Of a DNA stretch of 64,000 nucleotides, positions 24,463-33,997 are shown piece after piece. The stretch's first letter is position 1; every line of letters starts with the position of its first letter. A model generated the notes under the pieces. That model was not told the origin of the DNA. It was given only the letters and a program-made list of their open reading frames with translations, and ran no database searches. Location: positions 62,001 through 126,000 of the forward strand of contig CAYUVH010000022.1 in NCBI GenBank assembly GCA_964448135.1. Reading direction: 5' to 3'. Made by a program: the position numbers and the translations under genes. This stretch comes from CAYUVH01 sp964448135. GTDB lineage: Bacteria > Verrucomicrobiota > Verrucomicrobiia > Limisphaerales > UBA8199.

Positions 24463-25014
24463 TCATGATCTCGCAGTGTCGATCTCATCTTTTGTAATGT
24501 CGCCCAGCATTTCCATGACCTGCCGGGTGGCCGCTTCGGAGTAACCAGCCAGCGACAGTACGCACGGCGAGGACACACCCAGCAGCTCCTTCAGCTCGGT
24601 CTCGGAAAAGTCTTCCTCCGCGCCTCGCCTCAGGAACCAGCAAAGCGCCATCCGTTGCTCTGCATACGAACCGGCCGACTCCGCGAAGTCCCGCGCTGAG
24701 TCCACCATGAACTCCTTTAAGCGCAAATCGTAGCTGGAAGGTATTTCGTCCTTTCTGATGTCGCCGAGCATGTCCATGACCTGCCGGGCGGCCGCTTCGG
24801 AGTAGCCAGCCAGTGACAGTACGCACGGCGAAGCTACCCCCAGCAGATTTCTCAACTCCGTCTCGGAGAAGTCCTCCTCCGCGCACCACCTCACGAACCA
24901 ACCAAGCGCCACGCGCTGCTCGGCATACGAACCGGCAGAGTCCGCAAAGTCCTGCGCCGAGTCCTCCATGAACTGCTTTACGCGCAAATCGTAATCAGAA
25001 AGTGGTTCTTCCAT
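24463..25014 (-). CDS. Small protein built of two near-identical 84-residue repeats
   Basis: 183 residues from the ATG at 25014; a TTG at 25026 is in frame but less likely. Residues about 8-91 and 95-178 are tandem copies (YDLRxKxFMxDSAxDFAxSA, then SYAEQRxALxWFxR, AEEDFSETEL, GVxSPCVLSLAGYSEAAxRQ). The period is 87 residues, or 261 bases. The DNA of the two copies is also very similar, so the duplication is recent. Each unit is all-helical and acidic. The family is unknown; an immunity or adaptor role is only a guess from context. Confidence 0.7.
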   Translation of the reverse strand: MEEPLSDYDLRVKQFMEDSAQDFADSAGSYAEQRVALGWFVRWCAEEDFSETELRNLLGVASPCVLSLAGYSEAAARQVMDMLGDIRKDEIPSSYDLRLKEFMVDSARDFAESAGSYAEQRMALCWFLRRGAEEDFSETELKELLGVSSPCVLSLAGYSEAATRQVMEMLGDITKDEIDTARS

Positions 25015-25033
25015 ACGAGTCCTCAAAAATCAA

Positions 25034-25127
25034 TTTGCGACAACCTATTCATATATTGCACGAACGAAAGTCCCGCGCAATAAACCGCTTTGCCGCCCCC
25101 CGAAACCCATCCCGATCAATCTTTTAC
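25034..25127. repeat. Repeat module A, copy 1
   Basis: About 94 bases that align with 26180-26271 through shared blocks GCGACAACC, AACGAAAG, CCCGCGCAA, AACCGCTTT and CCCGATCAAT, in the same order and direction. It lies 20 bases upstream of a gene start, as copy 2 lies about 40 bases upstream of another. Confidence 0.8.
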
Positions 25128-25240
25128 CAGCTTATCCAGTTGGTTCACTACGCAGTCTCATATCGGCCGCGTCGTCTCATGAATATTTTTCTGTCACCAA
25201 ATCTTTCTGTCATAATTCCGGCTTTTCCGGTGATTTTTTG

Positions 25241-25277
25241 TGCCCCCATCTTTTGCCAAATCCGCTTCTCCCGCCGA
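25241..25277. repeat. Repeat module B, copy 1
   Basis: It shares CCCCATCTTT, then GCAAAATCCGCTT (here GCCAAATCCGCTT), with 27071-27109. It is found just past the stop of the 116-residue gene. Confidence 0.6.
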
Positions 25278-25318
25278 TTCGCCAATCACGCGCTGACCAC
25301 CCCGCTTATGACGTCGTT

Positions 25319-25669
25319 TCAGTCCACCCGATAACCCAACTTTTTTAGTTCCTGAGCCAGCACCGGCGCGGAAATTCCGCTGGCCGAGAAAAGCAGGAAT
25401 TTGGGGACACCTTCAACAGCGTGATGAATCCGGATGCAACCAGTGCGCTGGCCCGACAGAAACCAGACTGAGGATTGCCCGGTTTCGATCCGGGTTACCT
25501 TGGCCGCCGGCAGTTGAAAGGTCTTGCCCAATGGGCCGGCAAGCAGGAGGCCGTCCGGTGACGCGGTCAGCGAGGTGGATTGCGACTTCGTCGAGAGGAT
25601 GCCGAAACACATGTCACCCGTCCACGCGATCGACTCCGACGACCTGTCCCGCTCAATGTCGTGTTTCAT
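25319..25669 (-). CDS. Small hypothetical protein
   Basis: 116 residues from the ATG at 25669, preferred over a longer frame. Beta-rich: WTGDMCFGILSTKSQSTSLT, GLLLAGPLGKTFQLPAAKVT, ETGQSSVWFLSG. It ends with a helix (APVLAQELKKLGYRVD). The fold resembles a small PH-like or immunity-type barrel, but no family is identified. It overlaps the 3' end of the DUF4375-like gene by 17 bases, which suggests coupling. Confidence 0.6.
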   Translation of the reverse strand: MKHDIERDRSSESIAWTGDMCFGILSTKSQSTSLTASPDGLLLAGPLGKTFQLPAAKVTRIETGQSSVWFLSGQRTGCIRIHHAVEGVPKFLLFSASGISAPVLAQELKKLGYRVD

Positions 25670-26141
25670 AGCTTCTGAAATCCTCGATGTGCTGGCGAAT
25701 GTAAGCAATCATAAGCTCCCTGACATCTTCGAGGCGCTTGTAATAGCGGCTATCCAGCTCGTTAAACAACTTCTCTTGCTCCGGTGTGACATCCCAGCTT
25801 GCGTTTTTGGCCAGCTCACGCCGCTGCTCCTCGTTCCCAAAGGTATCCACCGCCTGCTTCAATATCCGCGCCCGCTCCGTCGCGCCAATGCGCTCCAACG
25901 CCTTGGCCGTAAACGCCAGAACCGAAAGACCGTAATTGAAAAGCGTGCCGTTTATCCCATCCAGGAAAATTCCGGCATGAACGAGGTTCAGAAAATAAAG
26001 ATCAAGTTCACGGCCGAAAAGCTTGCGCCCTTCACGCGAGCATATGGCCTCGATGATGGTAGGCAGCACATCTTTGGCCTCCCAGGTTTCGGTTTGGGCA
26101 AGCAAGGCTTCGATGTCATAGACGCGTGCTTTGTCTTCCAT
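25653..26141 (-). CDS. DUF4375 (DMP19-like) family protein
   Basis: 162 residues from the ATG at 26141; the longer frame upstream runs through repeat module A. The all-helical core with DLYFLNLVHAGIF...NYGLSVL, KALERIGATERARILKQAV and LDSRYYKRLEDVRELMIAYI matches the DUF4375 layout. In that family a helix with N-G-G-F/L-type contacts precedes 'A-L-x-x-I-G-A' and a final 'Y-I' helix. DUF4375 proteins are predicted immunity proteins in toxin systems (known from the family). The toxin is not seen here. Confidence 0.7.
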   Translation of the reverse strand: MEDKARVYDIEALLAQTETWEAKDVLPTIIEAICSREGRKLFGRELDLYFLNLVHAGIFLDGINGTLFNYGLSVLAFTAKALERIGATERARILKQAVDTFGNEEQRRELAKNASWDVTPEQEKLFNELDSRYYKRLEDVRELMIAYIRQHIEDFRSYETRH

Positions 26142-26179
26142 GGCGATGTTCGTGCGAAAATTGAGCCTGATGATTAATG

Positions 26180-26271
26180 CGCGACAACCTTTTCGTATCT
26201 TAAACAAACGAAAGCCCCGCGCAACCAACCGCTTTCGCGCCCACGAAATCCCAGCCCGATCAATTGTTTAC
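26180..26271. repeat. Repeat module A, copy 2
   Basis: Second copy of the roughly 92-base module at 25034-25127, placed upstream of the DUF4375-like gene. Confidence 0.8.
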
Positions 26272-26278
26272 GCGGCTG

Positions 26279-26422
26279 CTATTCCCTTCGTCGGAGGAAA
26301 TGAATCTCCAGCGCGATCCTGATAACGGCCACAGAGCTTCCGACCCAGATGGGCCAATCGCCCCTGAGGGAGACAGGACCAATCCCAAACCTAACATCAA
26401 CTTCGGCCAGCATATCAAGCAT
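26279..26422 (-). CDS. Possible 47-residue ORF overlapping the previous stop
   Basis: An ATG at 26422 lies inside the last codons of the 212-residue gene, and the frame ends at 26279. The product (MLDMLAEVDVRFGIGPVS..., ending LEIHFLRRRE) has a moderately hydrophobic middle. It could be a small translationally coupled protein or the frameshifted tail of the upstream gene. Weak evidence. Confidence 0.3.
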   Translation of the reverse strand: MLDMLAEVDVRFGIGPVSLRGDWPIWVGSSVAVIRIALEIHFLRRRE

Positions 26423-27053
26423 AGGCCTCCAGCCAGTGGCCGCGCTCGCCCCAAAAGCGACACCAGCGCCCCGCGCTGAAAACGACGTCGAGCCGAAACT
26501 CAATCGACTCCGGTTCCTCGGCGAGTTGTATTCCGGCCACATCCATGCCGCGTGCATTGGCAAACTGCGAGGCTGCTTCAATCAGCTGGCCACCGTAAGT
26601 CACCGTATCCTCCGGGAGCTTGGAATCGTAACCGCTCCCCAGTAAATCATCACCGATGATCTCCGTGCAGTCGTTCAAAAACTGCCCACGGAATGCATAT
26701 CGCTCCACGTAGCCGCCGGCGTGGCCGTTGGTGTAGCGCGGAAGGCCATCGCACGGCGGAACCAGGTCGAGAACATGGAATCCCCGCATCTGCGCGACAA
26801 ACACCTCCTCGGTGAGCGACTTGTCTTTGCGATTGGGAAATGCCTCCCGGTGCGCCCACTCCGTTGCGGCTGCGTCAAGGCCGACCCTCGGAGTGCCCAG
26901 CGTCTCGAAGGCCGTCAGCGTAATCTCCTTGAATCGTTTCACCTTCCGGCTGCGAAAGAAGCACGACCGGGCGTGGAGGTTGCCCCACAGCTCTCGAAAC
27001 TCCTGTTCGTGGCCAGGCTTTGCTTTTGGTCCGGGATTCCAGTCGAGGCCCAT
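26415..27053 (-). CDS. Hypothetical protein, immunity-block member
   Basis: 212 residues from the ATG at 27053. It begins MGLDWNPGPKAKPGHEQEF, a start I associate with a small uncharacterised family (impression only). The middle has a Gly/His segment (LPRYTNGHAGGYVERYAF) and the end is aromatic (RWCRFWGERGHWLEAY). It is soluble. No function is known. The upstream spacer contains module B copy 2. Confidence 0.65.
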   Translation of the reverse strand: MGLDWNPGPKAKPGHEQEFRELWGNLHARSCFFRSRKVKRFKEITLTAFETLGTPRVGLDAAATEWAHREAFPNRKDKSLTEEVFVAQMRGFHVLDLVPPCDGLPRYTNGHAGGYVERYAFRGQFLNDCTEIIGDDLLGSGYDSKLPEDTVTYGGQLIEAASQFANARGMDVAGIQLAEEPESIEFRLDVVFSAGRWCRFWGERGHWLEAYA

Positions 27054-27070
27054 ACGTGTTTCTTCTATGT

Positions 27071-27109
27071 TTCTGACCCCATCTTTCTGCAAAATCCGCT
27101 TGTCCCCGT
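27071..27109. repeat. Repeat module B, copy 2
   Basis: It matches 25241-25277 with the same order of blocks (CCCCATCTTT, AAATCCGCTT). It is located directly upstream of the 212-residue gene. Confidence 0.6.
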
Positions 27110-27168
27110 GCTCCGTCGACCCACTGGACAAGAGCCGGCCCAAGCTGTCTCCAACGCCGTGCCAGTCC

Positions 27169-27390
27169 TCATTTTGCCGGCTTAAAACTCCACACTTCAT
27201 TCGTATGGTTGCCTTTCACAACGCACGTGAACCCATTGTCGGTGATCGCTGTCGTGTCCGTAGCCGGATCATAAACCGAGCTCTTCGTCGCGGCCGAAGG
27301 AGTGGATTTGCAACTCTCACAAGATGACGAAGCGCAGCCTGCCAAAAATAAACCCCAAAAACATAACACCGACAGCAATGTGATTTTCAT
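27169..27390 (-). CDS. Very small lipoprotein
   Basis: 73 residues from the ATG at 27390. Signal peptide MKITLLSVLCFWGLFLAGC with a strong lipobox (LAGC), then a Ser/Cys-rich stretch and a short mature part (ITDNGFTCVVKGNHTNEVWS). It is the first gene of the minus-strand small-gene block. Function unknown. Confidence 0.65.
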   Translation of the reverse strand: MKITLLSVLCFWGLFLAGCASSSCESCKSTPSAATKSSVYDPATDTTAITDNGFTCVVKGNHTNEVWSFKPAK

Positions 27391-27782
27391 ACTTTGTTTT
27401 ACGTAATGATAACCCACGCTGCAAGCGCGCCACCATGTTGCTGCCCTTCATTATCCGTGTCCATACCTTCCGTGGTTGATATCCTCTTTAATTGAACCAT
27501 TTGAACCACTCCATGTCTCATACCAGCAGGAGGAAACGAAGTTTCCCGCGGCGCGGCTCCGAACGCCTTCGCGAGCCGGACGTTTGCCGCGTCGCTGTTT
27601 GAAAAGGAAAGGAAACCGTGCTTAACGCGTTTTATCCCACTAAGGAAAAGCCCTCGTTCGGGCCTTCGGTGGGGCGATACCGACGAGCCTGCCTTCGCCG
27701 GGAGGCTCGCGAGGGGCTCGCCAGGCCACACCTGGGTCAACCCAACAGCAAACCTGCGACCAACCTCCGGTAAACCCGTGGC

Positions 27783-27885
27783 CAACCAGAAGCAAGTCGG
27801 AGGCAAACCTGCGGCAAGCCTGGCGGCAAACCTAAAACCCCAGCAATCAAACCTAAGCAAACCTAAATCGACTCAAAAAATATTT
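27783..27885. repeat. Dispersed repeat, copy 1 (inverted copy at 54860-54960)
   Basis: 32 bases (27825-27856) are identical to the reverse complement of 54887-54918, with flanking similarity over about 100 bases. Both copies lie in spacers. Confidence 0.85.
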
Positions 27886-27998
27886 TTCTCCACGCCTGCG
27901 GACCGATCAGTCGCAACCCCCGCTACTGATCACTGATCACCGAACCTGAATGCCAGCTTTATTTCCCAACGACTTTGCCGAAATTACCGGCCCGACCC

Positions 27999-28027
27999 TT
28001 GACCGATGCTCATTCCGTCGTTATGGT
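27999..28027 (+). promoter_or_regulatory. Candidate promoter of the protease operon
   Basis: TTGACC (27999-28004) and TATGGT (28022-28027) with a 17-base spacer. The preferred GTG start is at 28034, so the leader is minimal. Confidence 0.4.
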
Positions 28028-28033
28028 TCGCGG

Positions 28034-29481
<1,448 letters not shown>

Positions 29482-29485
<4 letters not shown>

Positions 29486-30957
29486 TGGCACGCCTTCAAC
29501 GATTTTTGATTGGGCTGGCCAGTGTGCTGGCGTTGTCCGGGGTTCAAGCGGCGCCGGATCGCTCGCCGTGGGAGCATTCGATCCTTACGGTCGAGATCAC
29601 CCACAACCTTTACGAATATCTCCAGCCCTGGTCCAAGCGCACGGAACAGCGTTTGAAGACCGGCGTGGTCGTCGGCCCGAAACAGGTGCTCACCACCGCC
29701 GAAAGCCTGGACAATCAAACGCTGATCCGGCTGCAAAAGAACGGCCGCGGCCAGTGGTATTCGGCGAAGGTGGAGTGGATTGATTACCACGCCAACCTCG
29801 CGATGCTGACCTCCACCGAGACGAATTTCTGGAACGATCTCCGTCCGGTGCCGCTCGCCGATCCCGTGCCCACCCAGGGGGCGATCCAGCTCATGCGCTG
29901 GCGAGACGGCGTGTTTGAAGCCCGCAAGGGCGAGATCAATCGCATCGTCGTGCGGCGCGGCCGCCTCAGCTTCGTGGAGCATCTGGCGATGGAAGCGACC
30001 TGCGAGATCAAAGATGTCGGCGCTTCGGAAGTGCTCGCGTCGGGCAAGTCGCTGGTCGGCCTGGCCGTGGCCCAGTACGACAATGTCATCGAGGCGATTC
30101 CCACCTCGTTCATCAAGCCGATCCTGGAGGCGCACAAACGCGGTGACTACAAGGGACTCGGTTTCTTCGCTTTTGTCTGGCAGCGCGCGCAGAACCCCGC
30201 GCTGCATCGCGCGTTGAAACAGACCGGCGAGCCGCAGGGTGTCGTCGTGTCCGAAGCCCCCGCGCTCGGCGGCAACGAAGGCGTGCTGCAGCCCAAGGAT
30301 ATCATTCTTGCCGTGGACGGTCATGAGGTGGACATCCAGGGAGACTACGTGGACCCCAATTACGGCAAGCTGATGCTGGAAAATCTTTCCACGCGCCGTC
30401 ACTGGGCCGGTGATGTGATTCCCATCAAAATCCTGCGCGACGGCGTGGTGAAGGAAGTGAAATATACGATTCCCAAGGCGGATTACAGCGTCGAGTTGGT
30501 GCCGCAGGAATCGTTCGATCGCGCGCCGCAATACATCACGCTCGGCGGCCTGCTATTCCAGGAATTGAGCGAGCCCTACCTGCGCAGTTGGGGCGGTGAT
30601 TGGCGCCGGCGCGTGCCCTTCCGGCTCGCGTTTTACGAACAGCAAAAGCCCACCAAGGAACGCCCGACCGTGGTGATCCTCTCCACCGTGCTGCCGGATG
30701 CGGTGAATGTGGGTTACCAGGACGAACGCTTCCTCGCGGTGAAGGAAATCAATGGCAAACCCATCGGCCGCATCCAGGACGTGCAGGAAGCCTTGCGCCA
30801 TCCCAAGGATGGTTTCCACGTGATTGATTTTTATCAAGGCGACACTCTGCAGCGCATCGTGCTGGATTCCGAAGCCTCCGAATCCGCCACCCGCCGCGTT
30901 CTGGAGCGGTACCACCTCAATCGCGCGAGCGTCCTCGACAAGCCGCCGGTGAAGTAG
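29482..30957 (+). CDS. Catalytically dead HtrA-like paralogue (pseudoprotease)
   Basis: 491 residues with a signal peptide (LIGLASVLALSGVQAA). It aligns with the upstream protease over the full length, including the PDZ-like part (QPKDIILAVDGHEVDIQG) and the late VKEINGKPIGRIQDVQEAL. All three catalytic positions are replaced. TNAHVV becomes TTAESL, DCDLALLEV becomes HANLAMLTS, and the NPGNSGGPV region becomes an A-S-E-V-L-A-S-G-K-S segment. It should therefore bind but not cut. The ATG overlaps the protease stop by four bases, pointing to a heteromeric complex or a regulatory subunit. Confidence 0.85.
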
Positions 30958-31028
30958 CGGCAGGTTACAATTCTCCCGTCGGTCTGTAATGGCGTAACCG
31001 CCCTTCGTGGGCGATAGTGTTCGTAGTT

Positions 31029-31034
31029 AGAGGA
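31029..31034 (+). promoter_or_regulatory. Ribosome-binding site AGAGGA fixing the 31041 start
   Basis: AGAGGA lies 6 bases before the ATG at 31041. It supports that start over the upstream in-frame TTG-type codon at 31017. Confidence 0.6.
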
Positions 31035-31040
31035 TTCACT

Positions 31041-31337
31041 ATGAAACCAATCCAAAAAGACGAACTTTTCCGCCACCTGACGCAATTTCTGAAAAGCAAA
31101 GGGGTGGAACTGACCGACGGCAGCTATGCCCGCGGCTTCCAGCAAGGCTGCGATGCGATTACGAAAGCGGTCAACGTGAGCCAGAAAGGCCTCGACCGTG
31201 CGAAGGTGAAAGTCGAGGAGGGCCTGGATAAAATGCGCCAGGCGATTCACGAAAAAACCGCGCCGAAAAAGCCGGCCGCTGCGCCCAAATCCCGCAAGCC
31301 CGCCACGAAGGCGAGAGCCAAGGCAAAAGCCAGGTAG
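31041..31337 (+). CDS. Small basic protein with histone-H1-like C-terminal tail
   Basis: 98 residues. The N-terminal 65 residues are helical and mixed-charge (DELFRHLTQFLKSKGVEL). The last 35 are Lys/Ala/Pro-rich (KTAPKKPAAAPKSRKPATKA), like bacterial histone H1-type DNA-compaction proteins. It is probably cytosolic and nucleic-acid-associated, inferred from composition only. It is convergent with the ROK gene, 14 bases away. Confidence 0.65.
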   Translation: MKPIQKDELFRHLTQFLKSKGVELTDGSYARGFQQGCDAITKAVNVSQKGLDRAKVKVEEGLDKMRQAIHEKTAPKKPAAAPKSRKPATKARAKAKAR

Positions 31338-31351
31338 GTTGCCGGGCTTCG

Positions 31352-32329
31352 CTACTTCGTTTCCCGTTTCGCCAGCACGGCGCCGCCGGTTATCCCGGCG
31401 TCGTCGCCCAGTTTGGAGGCCACAATCTCCACACCCTTCATCGTGCCGGGCATTGCGTGATCCTTGGCCGTCTTGACGATCATGCTCATCATTTCATCCG
31501 CGAGCGCCTCGATCACGCCGCCGCCCAGCACTACGACTTCGGGGCCGAGAATGTTGATCAAGTTCGCCACGCCGATCCCGATATACTCCGCGCTCTGCTC
31601 CATCACGCGGCTGGCAAATTTGTCCCCGCGACGGATCGCCTTGCGCAAATCACCGCTGCGCATGTCTTCGAGTTCATTGCCGAGCATTTCCGTGAGGATG
31701 GTCTTCTCGCCGTCCTTGATGCCCGCCTTGATGCGTTGAAAAATCGCCGTGCGGCTCGCGAGCGCTTCGAAGCAACCCTTGTTGCCGCAGCCGCACTTGG
31801 GCCCGTCCGGATTCAATACCATGTGGCCGATCTCACCCGCGGTGTGATTGAACCCGCTGTAGAGCTTGCCGTCCACCACCAGTCCGCCGCCGATGCCGGT
31901 GCCGACAAAAATGCCCACGGCGCTTTTGGGTTTGGACTTCAGCTCCGCCACGTACACGCCGAGCATGCAGATGTTGCAATCGTTTTCGACGAACACCGGC
32001 GCGCCCAGTTGTTTCTCGAGTTCCTTCTTCAGCGGCACGTCTTTCCAACCGGGCAGATTGGGCGCGAAGATCACGGTGCCCGCGTCGAAATCCACGGCCC
32101 CGGGCGCGCCGATGCCGATGCCGGCGATCTCCTTCAGCGTCAGGTCGGCCTCATCCGCCGCATCGCGCACGCAACGCGCAATGCGGTCCACGACGGCCGC
32201 CATGCCGCGCTGCGGTTTGGTGCTGAGCTTGGAACTGCCGATGCATTCGAGCGAGTTGTCGAACACCCCCGCCAGAATCTTCGTGCCGCCCAGGTCAACC
32301 CCGATGTATTTATTCGTTCCTTCCGGCAT
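31352..32329 (-). CDS. ROK family sugar kinase (glucokinase-like)
   Basis: 325 residues. ATP-binding DLGGTK (residues 12-17) and FVGTGIGGG are present. The ROK zinc motif CGCGNKGCFE with the HTAGEIGHM histidine/glutamate is complete, as is the ATPase C-terminal LGGGVIEAL. It phosphorylates glucose or a related hexose/amino sugar with ATP. It has no helix-turn-helix, so it is a kinase rather than a NagC-type repressor. It is transcribed away from the tmk-like genes on the same strand. Confidence 0.92.
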   Translation of the reverse strand: MPEGTNKYIGVDLGGTKILAGVFDNSLECIGSSKLSTKPQRGMAAVVDRIARCVRDAADEADLTLKEIAGIGIGAPGAVDFDAGTVIFAPNLPGWKDVPLKKELEKQLGAPVFVENDCNICMLGVYVAELKSKPKSAVGIFVGTGIGGGLVVDGKLYSGFNHTAGEIGHMVLNPDGPKCGCGNKGCFEALASRTAIFQRIKAGIKDGEKTILTEMLGNELEDMRSGDLRKAIRRGDKFASRVMEQSAEYIGIGVANLINILGPEVVVLGGGVIEALADEMMSMIVKTAKDHAMPGTMKGVEIVASKLGDDAGITGGAVLAKRETK

Positions 32330-32454
32330 AAGATCTTTGTCAGTTCGTTCTGGCTGCTTTTGATTTTCGAAATCCGCGCTTCGTCATTCGCCGCGGGACG
32401 CTCTCAAAGCGCGCGACGGTGTTGCGTATGGCAATTCCGGTTGCGCCCGAAGGC

Positions 32455-33186
32455 CTACTTGCCCTCGAGCAGTGCGTTGATGCGGGCGCGCAACTCTTCG
32501 TTGATCGCGTCCGCGGACCGCATGCCGTCCACGATGTTGAAGCCGTAGGTCGCCTGCAGGCGGCGGAAATTCTGCTGCATCGCCGTCTGGTAATGCATGA
32601 AGCTGTCGAACATGTCGCGCGAAAACCCCAGGTCCATGCCGCTTTCCCAGTAATCGAGGGCGGTGTTTTTCGCGAAGTTCCGCTGCACCAGTTCCTGGGG
32701 CGGCACGTTCAGGTAAAAGACCGCGTCCGGCTCGAGCGCGACACCGTAAATATTCTTCAACCACGCCTCGTCCATCCCGCGCACCATGTCCCGCGCCATC
32801 AGCGTATAAATGTAACGGTCGGCCAGGACGACGAACCCCGCCTTGAGCGACGGCAGGATGATGTTCTCGAGTTGATCCGCAAAATCCGTGGCGTAGAAGA
32901 GGCTTAGCGTCGTCCGGCTCAGGATGTTGCCTTCCTGCGCCTTCTCCAATTCCTCGCTGACCAGCGTCGAGCGCTTCAGGCCCACTTGCGTGGTCGCGTG
33001 CCCACAGCCTTCCAGCCATTCAACCAACCGTGCGATCTGCGTGGACCGTCCGGAGCCATCCGCGCCTTCAACGGCAATGAGCTTGCCGGCCAGTTGGTCC
33101 AGGTCCACGCCGGGAATGCCGTGCCCATAGAACCGGCGCCGGCTTGGCGGTGGGACGGCGATGGCGTTTTTGACGGCGCGTTTCAT
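32455..33186 (-). CDS. Thymidylate-kinase-like protein with altered Walker A
   Basis: 243 residues. NMP-kinase fold with VEGADGSGRSTQ where Tmk normally has GxDGxGKST, so the Walker-A lysine is Arg. DRYIYTLMARD (the DR(Y/F) motif) and a lid-like region are present. The N-terminus has 30 extra residues. It overlaps the partner gene by four bases and aligns with it throughout. It may be a regulatory or altered-specificity partner, although Arg at this position is reported in some Tmk-like families (from memory). Confidence 0.82.
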   Translation of the reverse strand: MKRAVKNAIAVPPPSRRRFYGHGIPGVDLDQLAGKLIAVEGADGSGRSTQIARLVEWLEGCGHATTQVGLKRSTLVSEELEKAQEGNILSRTTLSLFYATDFADQLENIILPSLKAGFVVLADRYIYTLMARDMVRGMDEAWLKNIYGVALEPDAVFYLNVPPQELVQRNFAKNTALDYWESGMDLGFSRDMFDSFMHYQTAMQQNFRRLQATYGFNIVDGMRSADAINEELRARINALLEGK

Positions 33187-33932
33187 TCCACGGGTAACGG
33201 TAGACGTTTGTTGCGCGCCACGGGCCGTGGCGCTTCGGGTCCGCCCGGCAGGCGCTCCGCCCGGCGGAAGCTTTCCAGGTCCAGCTTTTGCGAGACCAGT
33301 TGCCGCACCAGTGCCTGCTGGCTTTCGACCTGCTTGTCCGCATCAACGACCACGAACCCGAATTCCGTACTCATGGCGAGGTATTGCTCCAGGATGCGCC
33401 CCTGGAAAATCCGGAAGCTTTCATACATGTCGGTGGAAAGGTGCAGATCCATCCCCGCCTCGAAGTATTTCAACTGCGGCCGCCCGTCGAGAATCCGCTT
33501 GAGCGAAACCTCCAGTCCGGCTTTGAAAAAAAACGTCAGGTCCGGCAGCGCCGCGAACGAATACAGGCTCCGCACCCATTCTGGAGGACACCCGCGCACC
33601 GTGTCGCGCGCGAAAGCCGTGAAAATATACCGGTCGCAGAGCACAAGGTAACCCGCGCGCAGCAGGGGAACCAGGTGGCGCTCGTAACGGTCGGCAAAGT
33701 CCGTCGCGTGAATCAGGCTGAAGGTCGTCGGCGTCAGCAGCTCGCGCTTCTTGCCCTTCGAAGTTGCCGACTTCACCAACTCCGAGGAATTCCACTCGCT
33801 GAAATAGACCTTGAGGCCCTGCTGTTCGAGCCAGCGCTTGAGGAGGTAAATCTGCGTGGACTTGCCCGACCCATCGAGACCTTCGACGGCAATCAGCCGG
33901 CCTGGAAAATTCAAATCAGCAAAAGTTTTCAT
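33183..33932 (-). CDS. tmk: Thymidylate kinase (dTMP kinase)-like
   Basis: 249 residues. Converts dTMP to dTDP with ATP. Walker A VEGLDGSGKSTQ is intact, followed by a DRYIFTAFARD motif and a C-terminal Arg-rich tail. Compared with bacterial Tmk (about 205-215 residues) it has about 35 extra C-terminal residues. It is the first gene of a coupled pair with the altered-Walker-A paralogue downstream, and probably the active subunit. Confidence 0.85.
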   Translation of the reverse strand: MKTFADLNFPGRLIAVEGLDGSGKSTQIYLLKRWLEQQGLKVYFSEWNSSELVKSATSKGKKRELLTPTTFSLIHATDFADRYERHLVPLLRAGYLVLCDRYIFTAFARDTVRGCPPEWVRSLYSFAALPDLTFFFKAGLEVSLKRILDGRPQLKYFEAGMDLHLSTDMYESFRIFQGRILEQYLAMSTEFGFVVVDADKQVESQQALVRQLVSQKLDLESFRRAERLPGGPEAPRPVARNKRLPLPVE

Positions 33933-33997
33933 CCACTGTCAGCGGCAGGTTAAGCTTTCTCTCGCGCAACTCAAACGCTTTTGTTTCGCGGTCGCCG

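Larger units (their letters stand above)
25015..25318. other. Gene-free spacer with two repeat modules
   Basis: The spacer upstream of the duplicated-repeat gene carries module A1 (25034-25127), which has a close copy at 26180-26271. It also carries module B1 (25241-25277), which has a relative at 27071-27109. No ORF is credible. Confidence 0.6.
27391..28033. other. Long spacer with repeat DNA
   Basis: A 153-codon minus ORF here is an artefact of repeat sequence (AACCTGC/AAACCTA-like units). It includes an element at 27783-27885 whose inverted copy is at 54860-54960. The promoter candidate of the protease operon lies at its right end. Confidence 0.6.

Noticed and set aside
27399..27860. 153-codon minus-strand ORF
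   Set aside because: Encoded by dispersed repeat DNA (AACCTGC/AAACCTA units); not a gene.
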